This document shows positions 23,324 to 34,521 of a stretch of DNA of 64,000 nt, in pieces. Under the pieces are notes generated by a model that worked only from the letters and a program-made list of their open reading frames with translations, was not told the DNA's origin and did no database searches. The translations under genes and the position numbers were made by a program. The stretch's first letter is position 1, and the number at the start of each line of letters is the position of its first letter. Origin of the DNA: Thamnaconus septentrionalis (Eukaryota; Chordata; Actinopteri; Tetraodontiformes; Monacanthidae); contig CM020501.1 of assembly GCA_009823395.1 (NCBI GenBank), forward strand, positions 8,484,361 to 8,548,360, written 5' to 3'.

Positions 23324-25937
23324 GAGGACATGCAAACTCTACACAGAACACAGAACATAATTTTAAAATAATACAATTTAATAATATACAACAGCCTTAT
23401 ATTTAATCAAAGTTAAAATAGCAGAAACAAAGCAAAGCTAAAGGTTGTGGTTCGTTTTAAGTTTCATTTTCAATTCTTTGTTTTTCACACCAGCTTTGTA
23501 CCGTAATTTATGCCCCAAAATTCCCAAGCCTGTCGAGCCCTCTAACCCTCTTCGTGCTAAAATGCAGGGTTTGGGCTTCCTGTTGAAACGGATGCTTTGT
23601 TGAACTGTCCACATGTTTGGAAGGACACCAAAACAAGTGTGGCTGTGAGGTCGCTTCGGTGGTGGAGGAACCAACGACTGGCTCGAGGGTGTGAAGTCAG
23701 TAATGTGGGAGAGGCGGCATTTTGTGAAATCACACACGATCAAGTAGGAACTTTCTGAAAGGTGCATCAAAGACTGTTGGTGTTTGTCATTCCTGAGGGA
23801 GTCCAGTGACATGCTTGAGACACTAGGCTATCCTTTCAAAACTTTGTGCATGATTTTTGAATGATACTGGACTTTGACACTTTGCATATGTATATTGCAT
23901 ATACATACAAGCAATTCAAGTTATCATAGTGCAGTAAATGAATTGGAATGATTGCTTTCCCAGAGTGAGGCACGTTAGTGTTAGCTCTAGCACTTAGACT
24001 TGTTGTGGTCGAACCCGAGCTGACTGTCTGGCGTCTCCAGCTGGCTTCTTGGAAAGTAAGAGAGGCCAGTTTCCAGCTGCAAAACAAATGTGTAAACTGG
24101 TTGTAACTTGAGCCCGAAGGAGGAGGACCACAGTGAAGAGAGGCAACGCGGAGGCAGGAGGCAGGAGGCAGGAGGCGAGGCGGGGCCCGGTGACGCAAGC
24201 CTGAACTGTGCACAAGATTTGAAATGATTTTTTAAAGTCTCCGACTGCAGAACACGGTCGGAGTGCCACTGCATGCCGCGCTGCAAGTCTGTCCCGGCAC
24301 GACTGCTGACAAAGGTCAAAGGTCGCTAAATATCAGCGAGCCACAGGCAGAAAGGTAAGGTGTGCCGCTGACTCTGCTGTTCCTTCAATTTGTACATTTG
24401 TATACAGTGTATATACATTCTGTATATACTTGCTAATGTTTTGGCATGCAGAAGCATGTGGCAGTGTTTCCTCCGAGTGGCTCGTGTACCAGTAACAGAG
24501 TGAGCCTGTACTTTGAGCCCTGCTTGTTTCATAAACAGGCACAACAGGGCAGTGGAACCACCTCAGTGTGACAGCTGTCTCGCTCTCTTTCACTGTGTTG
24601 TTCTTCTTGTTCTTGTTTAGTCGGTTTTCTTCACTGGTTGTTTGCTTTCTTTTATTTACAACTATAAAGCAACAATATGCATAAGAGACTATTCATATTT
24701 TAAAATTCATGTATAAATTCATGGGCATGACACGTTAAGAGAAAAAAAACTCGATGAGCCTTCAACTGCTGTTAGTGTTTCACACGGTATGTTGCTCTTT
24801 GTGATTCATCCTCAAACCGTCTGCTCTTGTAAGAAAAGTGCCTTTGAATGATGATTTATGGCATGGTTCTATGTGCGTGTGAATGGAAAATCCATACACA
24901 AGAATGACAGCTAGTGGCAAATAGCTGCTGTGTATGTTTGCAGGCTGCACGTTTGACCATGCTGCAGTATAGAGGAGGATTTCTTTAAAGGTCTAATAGA
25001 GCCAGAATGGTGACTAGGACTACCAGAGCACATTTGATGTTTCCAGGACAATTAAGAATTATTTTTAGCAAGTATATAAACAGTCATTTTAGTGCTGCTC
25101 ATTTTCCAACCATGACTGTGTAAGTAGTGAGAATAGAAGGCATGAATTCATTCTTCTGTGTTAATGAGGCTGATCCCAGGAAAAGATCCAAGAAATAATA
25201 TGTATATTACACAGTGACTCACAAACAAACCCACATAAGAACATTTGATGTTCACTATTTTCTTACCGAAACTTGTTAAGTTTAGTAGATAAGCAGCTGA
25301 AAGTCTTTCGATTTAGCATTTATTGAATTGTATGTTTTGGACTTTGAAGTCATGTTTGATTGCATTTGTTCTAATCAAGCGAGAAAGCACCATGTGACCA
25401 TGGCGCGTTACAATCACAGAACATTCCGAGGGACAGCAGTGCTGGATTTGGATTGGATTTGAGTTGCTTCAAGACATCTTAACTCCACAGGCTTAAAAAA
25501 GTCCCAGAGAAACGATGAGCTTTGATACAGAAGAATGAAGAATTTTGCCTGGAGTTCAAATATCATGCAGATTGGATTGGATTGGATTGGATTGCAGGGT
25601 TGCTCTGTTGGCACTGCATGCTGCCAGTGACTATTTTCTTTAATAACACAACCCAGGTGGGAACGATGGCTGAGGCTTCTGGGCGGATTATGTCACCGTG
25701 TCTTGCAAAGTCAACAGACTGTTTGTCAACTGAGGACAGGTGTCGCGGGGTCTTTGTCCATGAAATGACTCACAGGCTGAAGAATGACTTAGATCCCTAC
25801 GCGTTGTCACACGCTGACTTATTTCTCTTCCTCAAACTGGGTCAGTTGTTGTTCACAGGACTTTCTCCACAGGTACGTCCGTCCTCCTGTCCACTGAAGA
25901 GCCGTCTCGTCTCTCCCAACTCTCCTCCCCGCAGCAG
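19140..25937. other. 6.8 kb gene-poor interval between tacr3 and acy3
   Basis: It holds the tacr3 upstream region and several simple repeats: GT at 19771-19800, AT at about 20520-20556, GAAT/GGAT units near 20620-20660, CA at 21881-21905, CA at 23289-23321, GGATT units at 25573-25597. A SINE fragment in reverse lies around 23265-23345. A short open frame at 22933-23217 has no recognised family. I see no multi-exon gene on either strand. Confidence 0.55.
23262..23346 (-). mobile_element. Reverse-orientation SINE fragment interrupted by CA repeat
   Basis: CCTGGAGAGAACCCAC and GGACATGCAAACTCTACACA are the reverse complement of the middle of the SINE at 26995-27365 (TGGGTTCTCTCCGG and GTGTGGAGTTTGCATGTTCT). 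A CA microsatellite at 23289-23321 lies between them, apparently grown from the CCCACAC site. Confidence 0.65.
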
Positions 25938-28521
25938 ATGGAGTCCGTCTCTTCCCCGCCGCTGTCCCGTGTGGCCATCAGTGGCGGCACGCACGGGAAC
26001 GAGTGGACGGGGGTGTACATGGTGAGGGAGATGCTGCGGCGGGGGGCCGAGCGGGTCGGGTCCGCCTCCGTCACCGCCGTCCTGTCCAACCCGCCGGCCG
26101 TGGACGCCTGCAGGAGATACGTGGACATGGATCTCAACCGCTGCTTCACCAGCAGCCTACTGAGGTGAGTTCCGGCCAAATAAACTAGAGTCTAGAGCAG
26201 GGCTGGGCAAAATTTATGACCAGTGGGCCACAATGGGTTCTAAAATTTGAGATAGGGTCGGGAGCAGAAGCAGATGGATGTAGTGTTTTGGTCACCCACT
26301 TCATAGGAGAAAAAAATCTACCATGGGATATGTAGAAAACATGTGCTATAATGTCAATTGAAAATGAACAAAAGTAAAGTGATGACAAAATATGTGTCTT
26401 TACTGAAATGACTCTTAAAACACTGAAAAACGGAAGAAATACAGCAATTTTATGACTCACGTTATGTTCGACAGGCCGCATATGGCCTCAGGGCTGTAGT
26501 TTGACCATGCCTGGTCTAGAGCGCTAGACTGAATTCATTAGAAATGTGTGAGCGTTCATTTCATTCCCTGGCTTTCCATTTTCTTCTTTAAAAAAGTGCA
26601 ATTTCCCCACGTGAGACTAATAAAGGTTTCTTCTTTCAGTTCCACTGTTACCGAGTCGTCGCCGTACGAGCTGAGACGAGCCCAGGAGCTGAATGCTCAG
26701 CTGGGGCCCAAAGGAAGCCCGCAGGCTGTGGACCTGCTGTGCGATCTCCACAACACCACCTCCAACATGGGCCTGACCCTCATCTTCTACTCCTCAGACG
26801 CCCTGTCCCTCCACATTCTCAAATACATACAGGTGAGGACTCTTCCGCAGGATGTTTGCAGGGAAATGATCCAATTTCAAATGTAAAAATCGATTTTGGC
26901 TCATTTGGGGAATTGGTCAGAATGTGCAAAAAGAATTCAAGCTTTTGTAAGCTGTCAGAGAGACAATATACTTTCTTGAAAGTGTTTCATAATGGGGCGA
27001 CACGGTGGCGCAGTGGTTAGCGCTGCCGCCTCACAGCAAGAAGGTCGTGGGTTCGATTCCGTTTGACCAGTTTCTGTGTGGAGTTTGCATGTTCTCCCCG
27101 TGTCTGCGTGGGTTCTCTCCGGGTTCTCCGGCTTCCTCCCACACTCCAAAAACGTGCATGTGAGGTCAATTGAATATTCTAAATTGTCCGTAGGTGTGCA
27201 TGTGAGTGTGAATGGTTGTCTGTCTCTATGTGGCCCTGCGATGAACTGGCGACTTGTCCAGGGTGTACCCTGCCTTCGCCCTAAAACAGCTGGGATAGGC
27301 TCCAGCAGCCCCCCGTGACCCTGAACAGGAATAAGCGGGTATAGAAAATGAATGAATGAATGTTTCATAACAACTAACTTGTCACGCCAAGTGAAAGTTT
27401 TCCTCAACTCTTGGGATTTCACTTTAGAATGGAGATCATATAAACACACTCTGTATGTAGAAATTGTGGAGAGAAATTCACAAGAGCTTCATATTTAAGG
27501 GTTTACATTTGTTTATATGAAAAGAAGTCGATGCAACTGGATTTAAAACAGGACTTACTAGATGTGAACACGATTGAACAAGTACTCCTCCTAACTTGCG
27601 CTAATTAATTAAGGCACTCCTTCATCACAGGCATGGGAACAAGCAGAGGGGTGGGGTCAGCTGTTAATCCAGGATTTAAAAAAAAAAAAAAAAAATAAAA
27701 TGTGTGGTACTCTTCTTTGTCCTCAAGGGAAAGATGACCTCGGTGCCAGTGAGAGCGATCCAGGTGGACGTGTCAGCGTCAGACGCTTATTCCCTGGAGT
27801 CAGTGGGCAAACACGGATTCTGTGAGTGTCGGCAGAGACTCTTTGTCCACGACCGTGCGATCAGAGGTTCACAGTAGAGAGACGATTCAACTTTCTCTCA
27901 ACCTCTGTGCAGCGATAGAAGCTGGTCCTCAACCCAACGGCGTGGTCAGGGCTGACATATATAACATGGTGAAGGAGGCCTGGGAGCTCACGCTGGAGTG
28001 GATTCAACTGTTTAATTCTGGTAGGAAAAAAGTTGCTCTGACATGTAATAGCCCTGTAGCACCACTCAATACAGAATCTCTGGGAACAGAAGACAAAAAT
28101 CTCATCTACGTGCTGCTTCATTCCAACAGGAAGCACGTTTGAAGGAGGGGAAGTGGAAGTGTACAGGACAGTGACACATGTTGACTATCCAAGAGATCCT
28201 ACCAACGATGAAATTACTGCTGCTATTCACCCACAGCTGCAGGTACAACGCAGACAATCTGAAGATCAGCATCCTAATAGCAACAAGGTTTATTCTAATG
28301 CGACTGATTTCTCACTCAATGGGCAGGATCAGGATTTCAAGCTGCTCCGGGAAGGCGACCCCGTGTTCCTGACCTTCTCCGGGGAGACGCTGAAGCACAA
28401 GGGAGACGAACTCCACCCGTTCTTCATAAACGAATGTGCCTACTACGAGAAGAAAATTGCCTTCCATTTGGGCAGGAAGGTCAAAGTGACCTTGCCGCCA
28501 TTGAGGGTGCAGAAGGTGTGA
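25938..28521 (+). CDS. acy3: Aspartoacylase-family amidohydrolase, ACY3-like
   Basis: Six exons: 25938-26164, 26640-26832, 27728-27821, 27913-28020, 28130-28242, 28327-28521. Phases are consistent, giving 309 aa against about 313-319 for ASPA/ACY3. Zinc ligands by family are His19 and Glu22 in GGTHGNE and His113 in DLHNTTSNMG. The general base is Glu174 in EAGPQPNG. DLNR at 65-68 is the substrate-binding motif. The family deacylates N-acyl amino acids; ASPA prefers N-acetylaspartate, whereas ACY3 acts on N-acyl aromatic amino acids and mercapturates in the cytosol. CRRYVDMDLNRCFTSSLL and the QDQDF...PVF...FSGE run look closer to ACY3 than ASPA. An AATAAA is at 29370-29375 and an earlier one at 28935-28940. 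Introns 1 and 2 carry a MITE and a SINE. Confidence 0.88.
26198..26513. mobile_element. hAT-type MITE with intact 8-bp target-site duplication
   Basis: The element begins CAGGGCTGGGCAAAA and ends TTTGACCATGCCTG, imperfect terminal inverted repeats. It is flanked on both sides by GTCTAGAG (26190-26197 and 26514-26521). An 8-bp duplication is the hAT signature. It is 316 bases long, non-coding, and lies in acy3 intron 1. Confidence 0.85.
26995..27365 (+). mobile_element. Near full-length tRNA-headed teleost SINE
   Basis: A Pol III A box (TGGCGCAGTGG, 27006-27016) and a perfect B box (GGTTCGATTCC, 27050-27060) form the tRNA-like head. A long body (TGTGTGGAGTTTGCATGTTC, TCCGGCTTCCTCCCACACTC, GGGATAGGCTCCAGCAGCCC) and a GAAT-repeat tail follow. 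It lies in acy3 intron 2, same strand. Confidence 0.85.
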
Positions 28522-30070
28522 AAGTCGCCATCAGAATGGCGGCCTGACAGAGATCACTGCTAAAGCACACGGGATATTAATCTATTGATCATCACAAATG
28601 AATCAGTTCACAAAGTTATGCAAACTTACAGAATCTATGAGGGATGGACTAATATAACAACTGAGTTTGGTGCTGTTAACCCTTGCTAACAAAGATCTTT
28701 GGACCTATAACAGATATTTGCTGATATGACAAGTTAACACCAACTCTTTATGCGTATCACACAACTAAAAACAATGAAAAGCTTGTTTTGAGTGTGAACA
28801 GGCCCCTTTCCACAGAAAGTGTTTTAGGGTAATTTTACAACTCTCAACCAGTATTGAACGGTCACTATTTCAAAGCTACGTGCTTTGATGTTGACATAAT
28901 GCTACAACACAACACAATCAAAATGTAAAACGCAAATAAAAAGGAGCTGTCTATTTAGTAGAGTTTGAAAAGTACTGGTTGATTGGAATCTGATATCTTC
29001 TAAATCTACAACTGCTCCTTATTTTGTACTTGAAAAAGTGTCAGTGCACAAGACGTTCACCCCTCCTCCACTGCTATTCGAGCCTTTTCCACTTTGTCTT
29101 ATAGCTACTAACTAATTGGGTGCTGGTTTACAAGCATCTGTGACAGGAAACTAATTGTATGAAATGCTTTGTCAGTGACGCGACTTTTTGAGCTGCTTGA
29201 GGTAAAGCAAGACTAAGGGGGTGTCGTCCAACATGTAAAACACAAAACAGCATTGTGATTATGTGACATAATTGTAAAATTAACATTATTTTAAATACTG
29301 AATAAGACTGTGCTGTTACTTTGTATGTACATGTTAATAGTCTTTATGCTGTGGAAATAATGAAAGAGCAATAAAGTGCCCATCAGTGAATGACAGGAAG
29401 GTTACTTGTTTCGCACAACAAAGACACAGAGGCTCCTCGTGTTGGCAAATGTCAGATGTATTAATTCAGATAAACAGACGCAGTGTCCTTCAGAACAGAT
29501 TAAAAAAAAAACATTTACAAAAGTTAACGCTTGTACACATCAGAGAAGTAACAAAACAGTGTGACACGAAAACATCACAGACTGTATTGCAGAGACAAAA
29601 CACAAGTCACTTAACAGTTAGAGGAACTGAGTGAAAAGGCGTTGGATTATTGATTTTCACAAAAATCAACTTTTTAAAAAAATTCTTTACAGCAGCGATT
29701 CTCAACTCGTGGGTTGCAACCCACTTTTGGGTCGCGGAGCTGTTTTGATTGGGTCACGGCTTCATGGTATTTTGATATGTCAATATTTATAGAGAAAATG
29801 TTGGGCATTTACTTTGCAGGACACACAGTTCAATTCAATTTAAGCCAATAACTTCAATAATTTATTTACCAGACACGATAGAAAGTGGGCTCGTGTTTTT
29901 ATTTTTGTGGAATAAATTTGGGTGATGACTTCATTAAAAACGAAAAAAAATGTGGCTCCTGAGACTCCACCAGTTGAGAACCGCTGCTTTAGAATATTGA
30001 GTTTCTATCACAAAGAACTAATGGGTCCCAATAAAACCCAATTAGTCATCTGCTAATATAATAAAGAGTC
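28522..30070. other. Convergent acy3/cldnd1 intergenic region
   Basis: Contains the acy3 3' UTR to about 29390, then a hAT-like MITE (29693-29986). No other gene seen. Confidence 0.6.
29693..29986. mobile_element. hAT-like MITE
   Basis: Ends are CAGCGATTCTCAACT and, in reverse complement, CAGCGGTTCTCAACT, so 14 of 15 terminal bases pair. Flanks CTTTACAG and CTTTAGAA agree at 6 of 8 positions, consistent with a decayed 8-bp target-site duplication. A remnant of the same family lies near 56100-56190. Confidence 0.75.
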
Positions 30071-30712
30071 TTTATTGAACTATTGAACATTTGTGCTACT
30101 TCATGGCAAATGGAAGAATTGTTACAATGGCATCAATGATTCCAATTAAAACAAGTCAATAAATGTAGGATTTGAGCAATAACTAGTGAGAGATGAGTGG
30201 TTCTATACTTCTAGCCTTCACTCATCATGTAATGACTAAAATAAACATTTACCACAGGAGAAAATATCAGCTTCAGGGCATTCACAACAAAATATCAACA
30301 ATGATGAGGATACAAAGCAAAATCAAACAAAAGAGAAAAAAGGCTACAGTATGTTGTGTATGCGTGATGGCAGAATTAAGGGCAATGTGGTGAGCAGCTT
30401 TCCAAATGATGGCAACTGAAAAGAAGGCATTGAAGTACTGCAGACAGACACAAACCACTCGTCAAACCTACGTCGTTAACAAACATTAAAAAACATGCAG
30501 AGGAACCGATAACAAGTCAGACTTTTTCTTTTAGTGAGCACTTAACCGTGATAAGCTCTTAAGACAGCTGTTCTGTGGTAAAATGTGTTTTTAAGTTAAA
30601 ACCCCAAACAAGGGAAACTCTCACAGTTACTTTGATAAGATGACTGCATCGCCTCTGAGCCAGCGACTCCTTCTGGAAGGAGTTTGGACCCGCAGGCTGT
30701 CGCAGCTGCTCT

Positions 30713-32133
30713 CTACGCTACCCGGTACGCCGTCATGCGGGTGTAGTTCTTACGGTGACTCCTGGTGGCCCAGAGAAAGAGAGCGGCGGCCATCATCTGC
30801 AGAGGGACGGAGATGAGGGCGAGGTAGAGGGACCAGCCCAGCGTGACCTCCACCCCCTCCGGCTGCGGGAAGGACTGGTGGAGCAAATCCAGGCAGGCCA
30901 GGAAGCAGCAGACCGTCCCCAGCGAGCACAGGCCTGAGGAGGAGGAGGAGGAGGAGGAGATGGTGGGAGAGGAGACGGTCAGGGAGATGAAGAGGAGGAG
31001 GAAAATATTTTTACCACACCAGCAATTCTAACTATTACATTAATAATACACATTTCATTTCGTATGATTGTGATGACAGTTTTTTTTTCTGCGTGCACAA
31101 AATCTCTTACTTGCTAGAAGATGGAAAACACCCACAACCACTGTTGGGGTGAAGCTGCGGCAGAGACAAGCACAGACCCCGATGAGGCCGCTGAGGAAGA
31201 CCAGAGCCAGAGACACCAGGGGCAGGAGGAACTGGCACCTCCACAAATCTGCACAAACACAAAACATTCAATTACTGAAAAGAAGAGTAGACAGGAGTCT
31301 CAGAGCAATGCATACTCCAAAACACTCTGCAACTTTCAATTGCAAATTAAGGTTTTAAATATTTATTTATTTATTTATTTTTTTAGAAAACAACAATATA
31401 AATTCCACTGGCAGGCTCTGAAGGGCAAACTCACACGTCCTTAACATATCCTTTTCTTCGTGGTTTCCAGGTAGTGTTTTGTACTTGTCATGGAACTGCT
31501 CTTGAAGAGTGAAGCTCACACACTGCGTCTCCACCTTTGTATCTAAAGTCACAAACAGACGGAGAGAAAGAGGGAGAGTTACATTACACATAATACAATG
31601 GGACAATGTGAATCATCTTTGGACATGTTTAATTATTTCTGACAAAATATGCAAGGACGAGCATTACTAACATGATCTGATTGGTCTCGGCTAAGCAAGA
31701 TGACTCAATTATTAATTAATTCACTTGACTACGTCTAATATTTATACATAGTTAGTGGTTTGAGCAATTGTTAAAGCAAAGCATGGCAGATAAATGGTGT
31801 TCATACAGTAGCATATCTGAGACTGATGACAGGAAAAGCTCCAGTCTCACCCAGCCACTTGTACAGGTGGGAGTCTTCCGGCACCACGATGCATCTCCAC
31901 CACAGACCCAAGGTCCCGTTCAGGCGGTACAGGGTGCCGCTGTATGTCTGCTCTTCGGTCTCCCCATTGATGAACTCTCTGAGCTGAGAGACGTTGCCCC
32001 ACTCGTGTCTGACCGGCGGACTGTTGTACTGGTACCAGTGCTGAGTCCCCACAGCCACCGACAGGTAAACGGTGGCCAGCAGACTCAGAACCGAGCCGAT
32101 GACCAGCGCTGTGGCGTAGCGGTTGTCAACCAT
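30713..32133 (-). CDS. cldnd1: Claudin domain-containing protein 1
   Basis: Four minus-strand exons: 32133-31851, 31542-31435, 31248-31111, 30933-30713. Phases are consistent, giving 249 aa (human 253). It is a four-pass PMP22/claudin-family membrane protein. TM1 is at about 8-29. The first extracellular loop carries sequons NVS and NGT and the GLWWRC...C signature (Cys81, Cys102). TM2 follows LWRCQF, TM3 follows HLLASLCSLG, and TM4 lies in LISVPLQMMAAALFLW. The C-terminus MTAYRVA closely matches the human end KAYRVA. It is associated with cell-cell contact and barrier function in mammals. A minus-strand AATAAA is at 30076-30071. Transcription runs toward acy3. A GGA-repeat run (30937-30960) forms the polypyrimidine tract of the last intron. 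Confidence 0.93.
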
Positions 32134-34120
32134 GTCTAGCTTTTAATGTATATCTGCAATGATAAATTCTCCTTAAAGAGAATGAGGTGATATGTGAGGT
32201 CGAGGCGTGTCTTTAAGGATGATATTTCCGCCTGGCGTGTGAAGACCACGGCATGTTTTGTTCCCCCCTAAACTCTGATTAGTTGTGTTTCTACTCGGTC
32301 CTGCAGGTGCACAGATGCATTGTGACCGCTGGCCTGACAGCAGTGGCTTTTACAACCTGCAAAGGAAAAAGAGAATCACATACGAATATTTAACAAGTTG
32401 ACAAACTGTATGATCATACAGCTAGTAATATATACACAATACCAGCCAAAAGGTTTTTTTTGGTTTTTTTTTATCTTTACAACTTTCTACACTGCAGACA
32501 GATGCTGAAGACATCAAATATATGAGCAAGATACATGAAATTATGCAGCAAAGAAAAACACATTAAATAACTCTAAATATGCTTTTTATGAAAGGTGGTT
32601 ATTTTGAAGAATTTCAATATTTAAAAAAAGCGTTTGAGCTATTTTACACTTTTATCGTTTCGTACATAATTCCATGTGTATTCATACGTAGTTTTGATGC
32701 CTTCAGTGAGAAACTGCAATGTCAATAGTCACGAGAATGAAAGGAAGGACATTAACTTCATAGGGTATGTACAAACATTTGACTGGTAGTGTGTATATAT
32801 CAAAGTTTAAACCCAAATGGGTGACAAGCTGGAGGTTTTCTTAGCCAGGTTAGCCGACAGCAAGCTAATAAAGGCCAGTAAAGTCGTTAGCAACGCTAAC
32901 ATAACCACACTTTAACATTTAGCAGTGCTCTAAGCGAGCGAGTGAGCGCTACGACTGGAACCTCGGAATATATTGAAATGAAAACCAATCCTTAAATATT
33001 TGATATTGAGACGTTGTCACGGTTACCTCGTCAGTAAACACTTTGTCCTGCTAATTTGTTTCGCTGCCTCTGTCATTTCCTCACACAGCAGCAGCAGCTG
33101 CAGGCCACCGCCCTCTTCCTATACGATGCCTCCTCCCACTCCTCCCCCCACCCTTCTCCTCTTCTTCTTCGCTTATGTGTTCAACAAAAGCCAGCAGTGA
33201 ACCCGCGTTCTATGCTCAATACCGCCACCCAGCGCTTTGTAGAATCAATCTTCAAAGTAAGGAATTAGGATTGTAGCCCACTTTCTGGGGCTCGTCACTC
33301 AAACAGCAACAAACTAGTGTTATTACTAATGATGGTAAGGTTTTGTTTTGTATTTTTTTGTACACAACTGGTTTTCTACCAGTTGCCCAATTTCATTGAG
33401 CCATTTTATGTTCCCTTGCATTGTACTTTTTTTCATTATTATTCCCAAAAGGTGTATTTTAAACTTTTTATATTTTATATCACAATTACTTATATTTGTA
33501 TACTTATATTTTGTATTGTACATACAATCCATTTTTAACAAGGCCAGAAGCCCTGCATTCTATATCACCACCTTCCTAGAATAATAGCCCATTTAATTAT
33601 TTGACAAAAATTATATTTTTGCCCAAATCATCTTTTCATGATGATTTGGTTAAATGTTTTGTGTCTCCTGAGGCTTCCTTTTTATGACTTGGACCAGAGG
33701 GTGTCAATATTGCTATATTTCAGCTTTTTTTTTTATGTTCAAGTTGTTTGTAGGGAGGTTTTTTTCCCAAGATGAGTGCCTTAAGCCCTTGACCAAAGAG
33801 CATGCTCCAGACTCCAACTCGACAGCTTTTTCAAAGTTTCACATTTAACCTTTTGCATTTAGTTGTGGCACATTTTGCAGGAAAAAGCTGGACATACATA
33901 CCTTGAACAAGGTGATAAAATATGAAGATGAATTTGTTGTAAAATGCTGATTTTCTGCTTTTCACATTCACTGTGACAGCAGCACCAGTAAATACACAGT
34001 CTGGTCTGTGACATGGGTGAAGCCATAAAATGCCAACAGCAGGCAGTTCAAGCATTGATCAACAGATCCTGAACATATGACAAATTCTGACAGAAGAGCT
34101 GATCAGAATTTTATGAAATC
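32134..34120. other. cldnd1 upstream region and glb1 downstream region
   Basis: Contains the cldnd1 promoter and any 5' UTR exon (a plausible leader lies around 33000-33110), then A/T-rich sequence. A variant poly(A) signal for glb1 (ATTAAA on the minus strand) may lie near 34121-34127. No further gene is recognised. Confidence 0.45.
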
Positions 34121-34521
34121 ATTTTTAATCATTAAAAACAGTTGCTTTACAGTGCAGAACATTAAGAACATTGTTAAAATTATTACCTGTGTCATAGCAT
34201 ACACAAACATGACATTTCCTCTGTGTACAGCCATCATGCTGTAATCACTGAAAATGAATTGATCCCTTTGTAAGACAATAACAATAAACTAAAAGTTGCC
34301 ACAAAATAAATCGGTGGTTGAAAAATAAGTTGAGTGAAGATCACCAAAAATGTATCTTACACCCAATGCAGCAATTCTGAAAGGCAACACAGTAATTTAA
34401 TGATTTCACGGCCCAGATTATCCCACGTCCACATTTATCACCTCCTTCAAAATGTTGCCAATGTGGAACGCTAATGTTCAGCCAGCAGTGCAAATACATT
34501 TGGATGCAGCAGTGAGGATCC

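Noticed and set aside
25573..25597. GGATT tandem repeat as a telomere-like tract
   Set aside because: Only about five units and not the vertebrate TTAGGG motif; a small local microsatellite.
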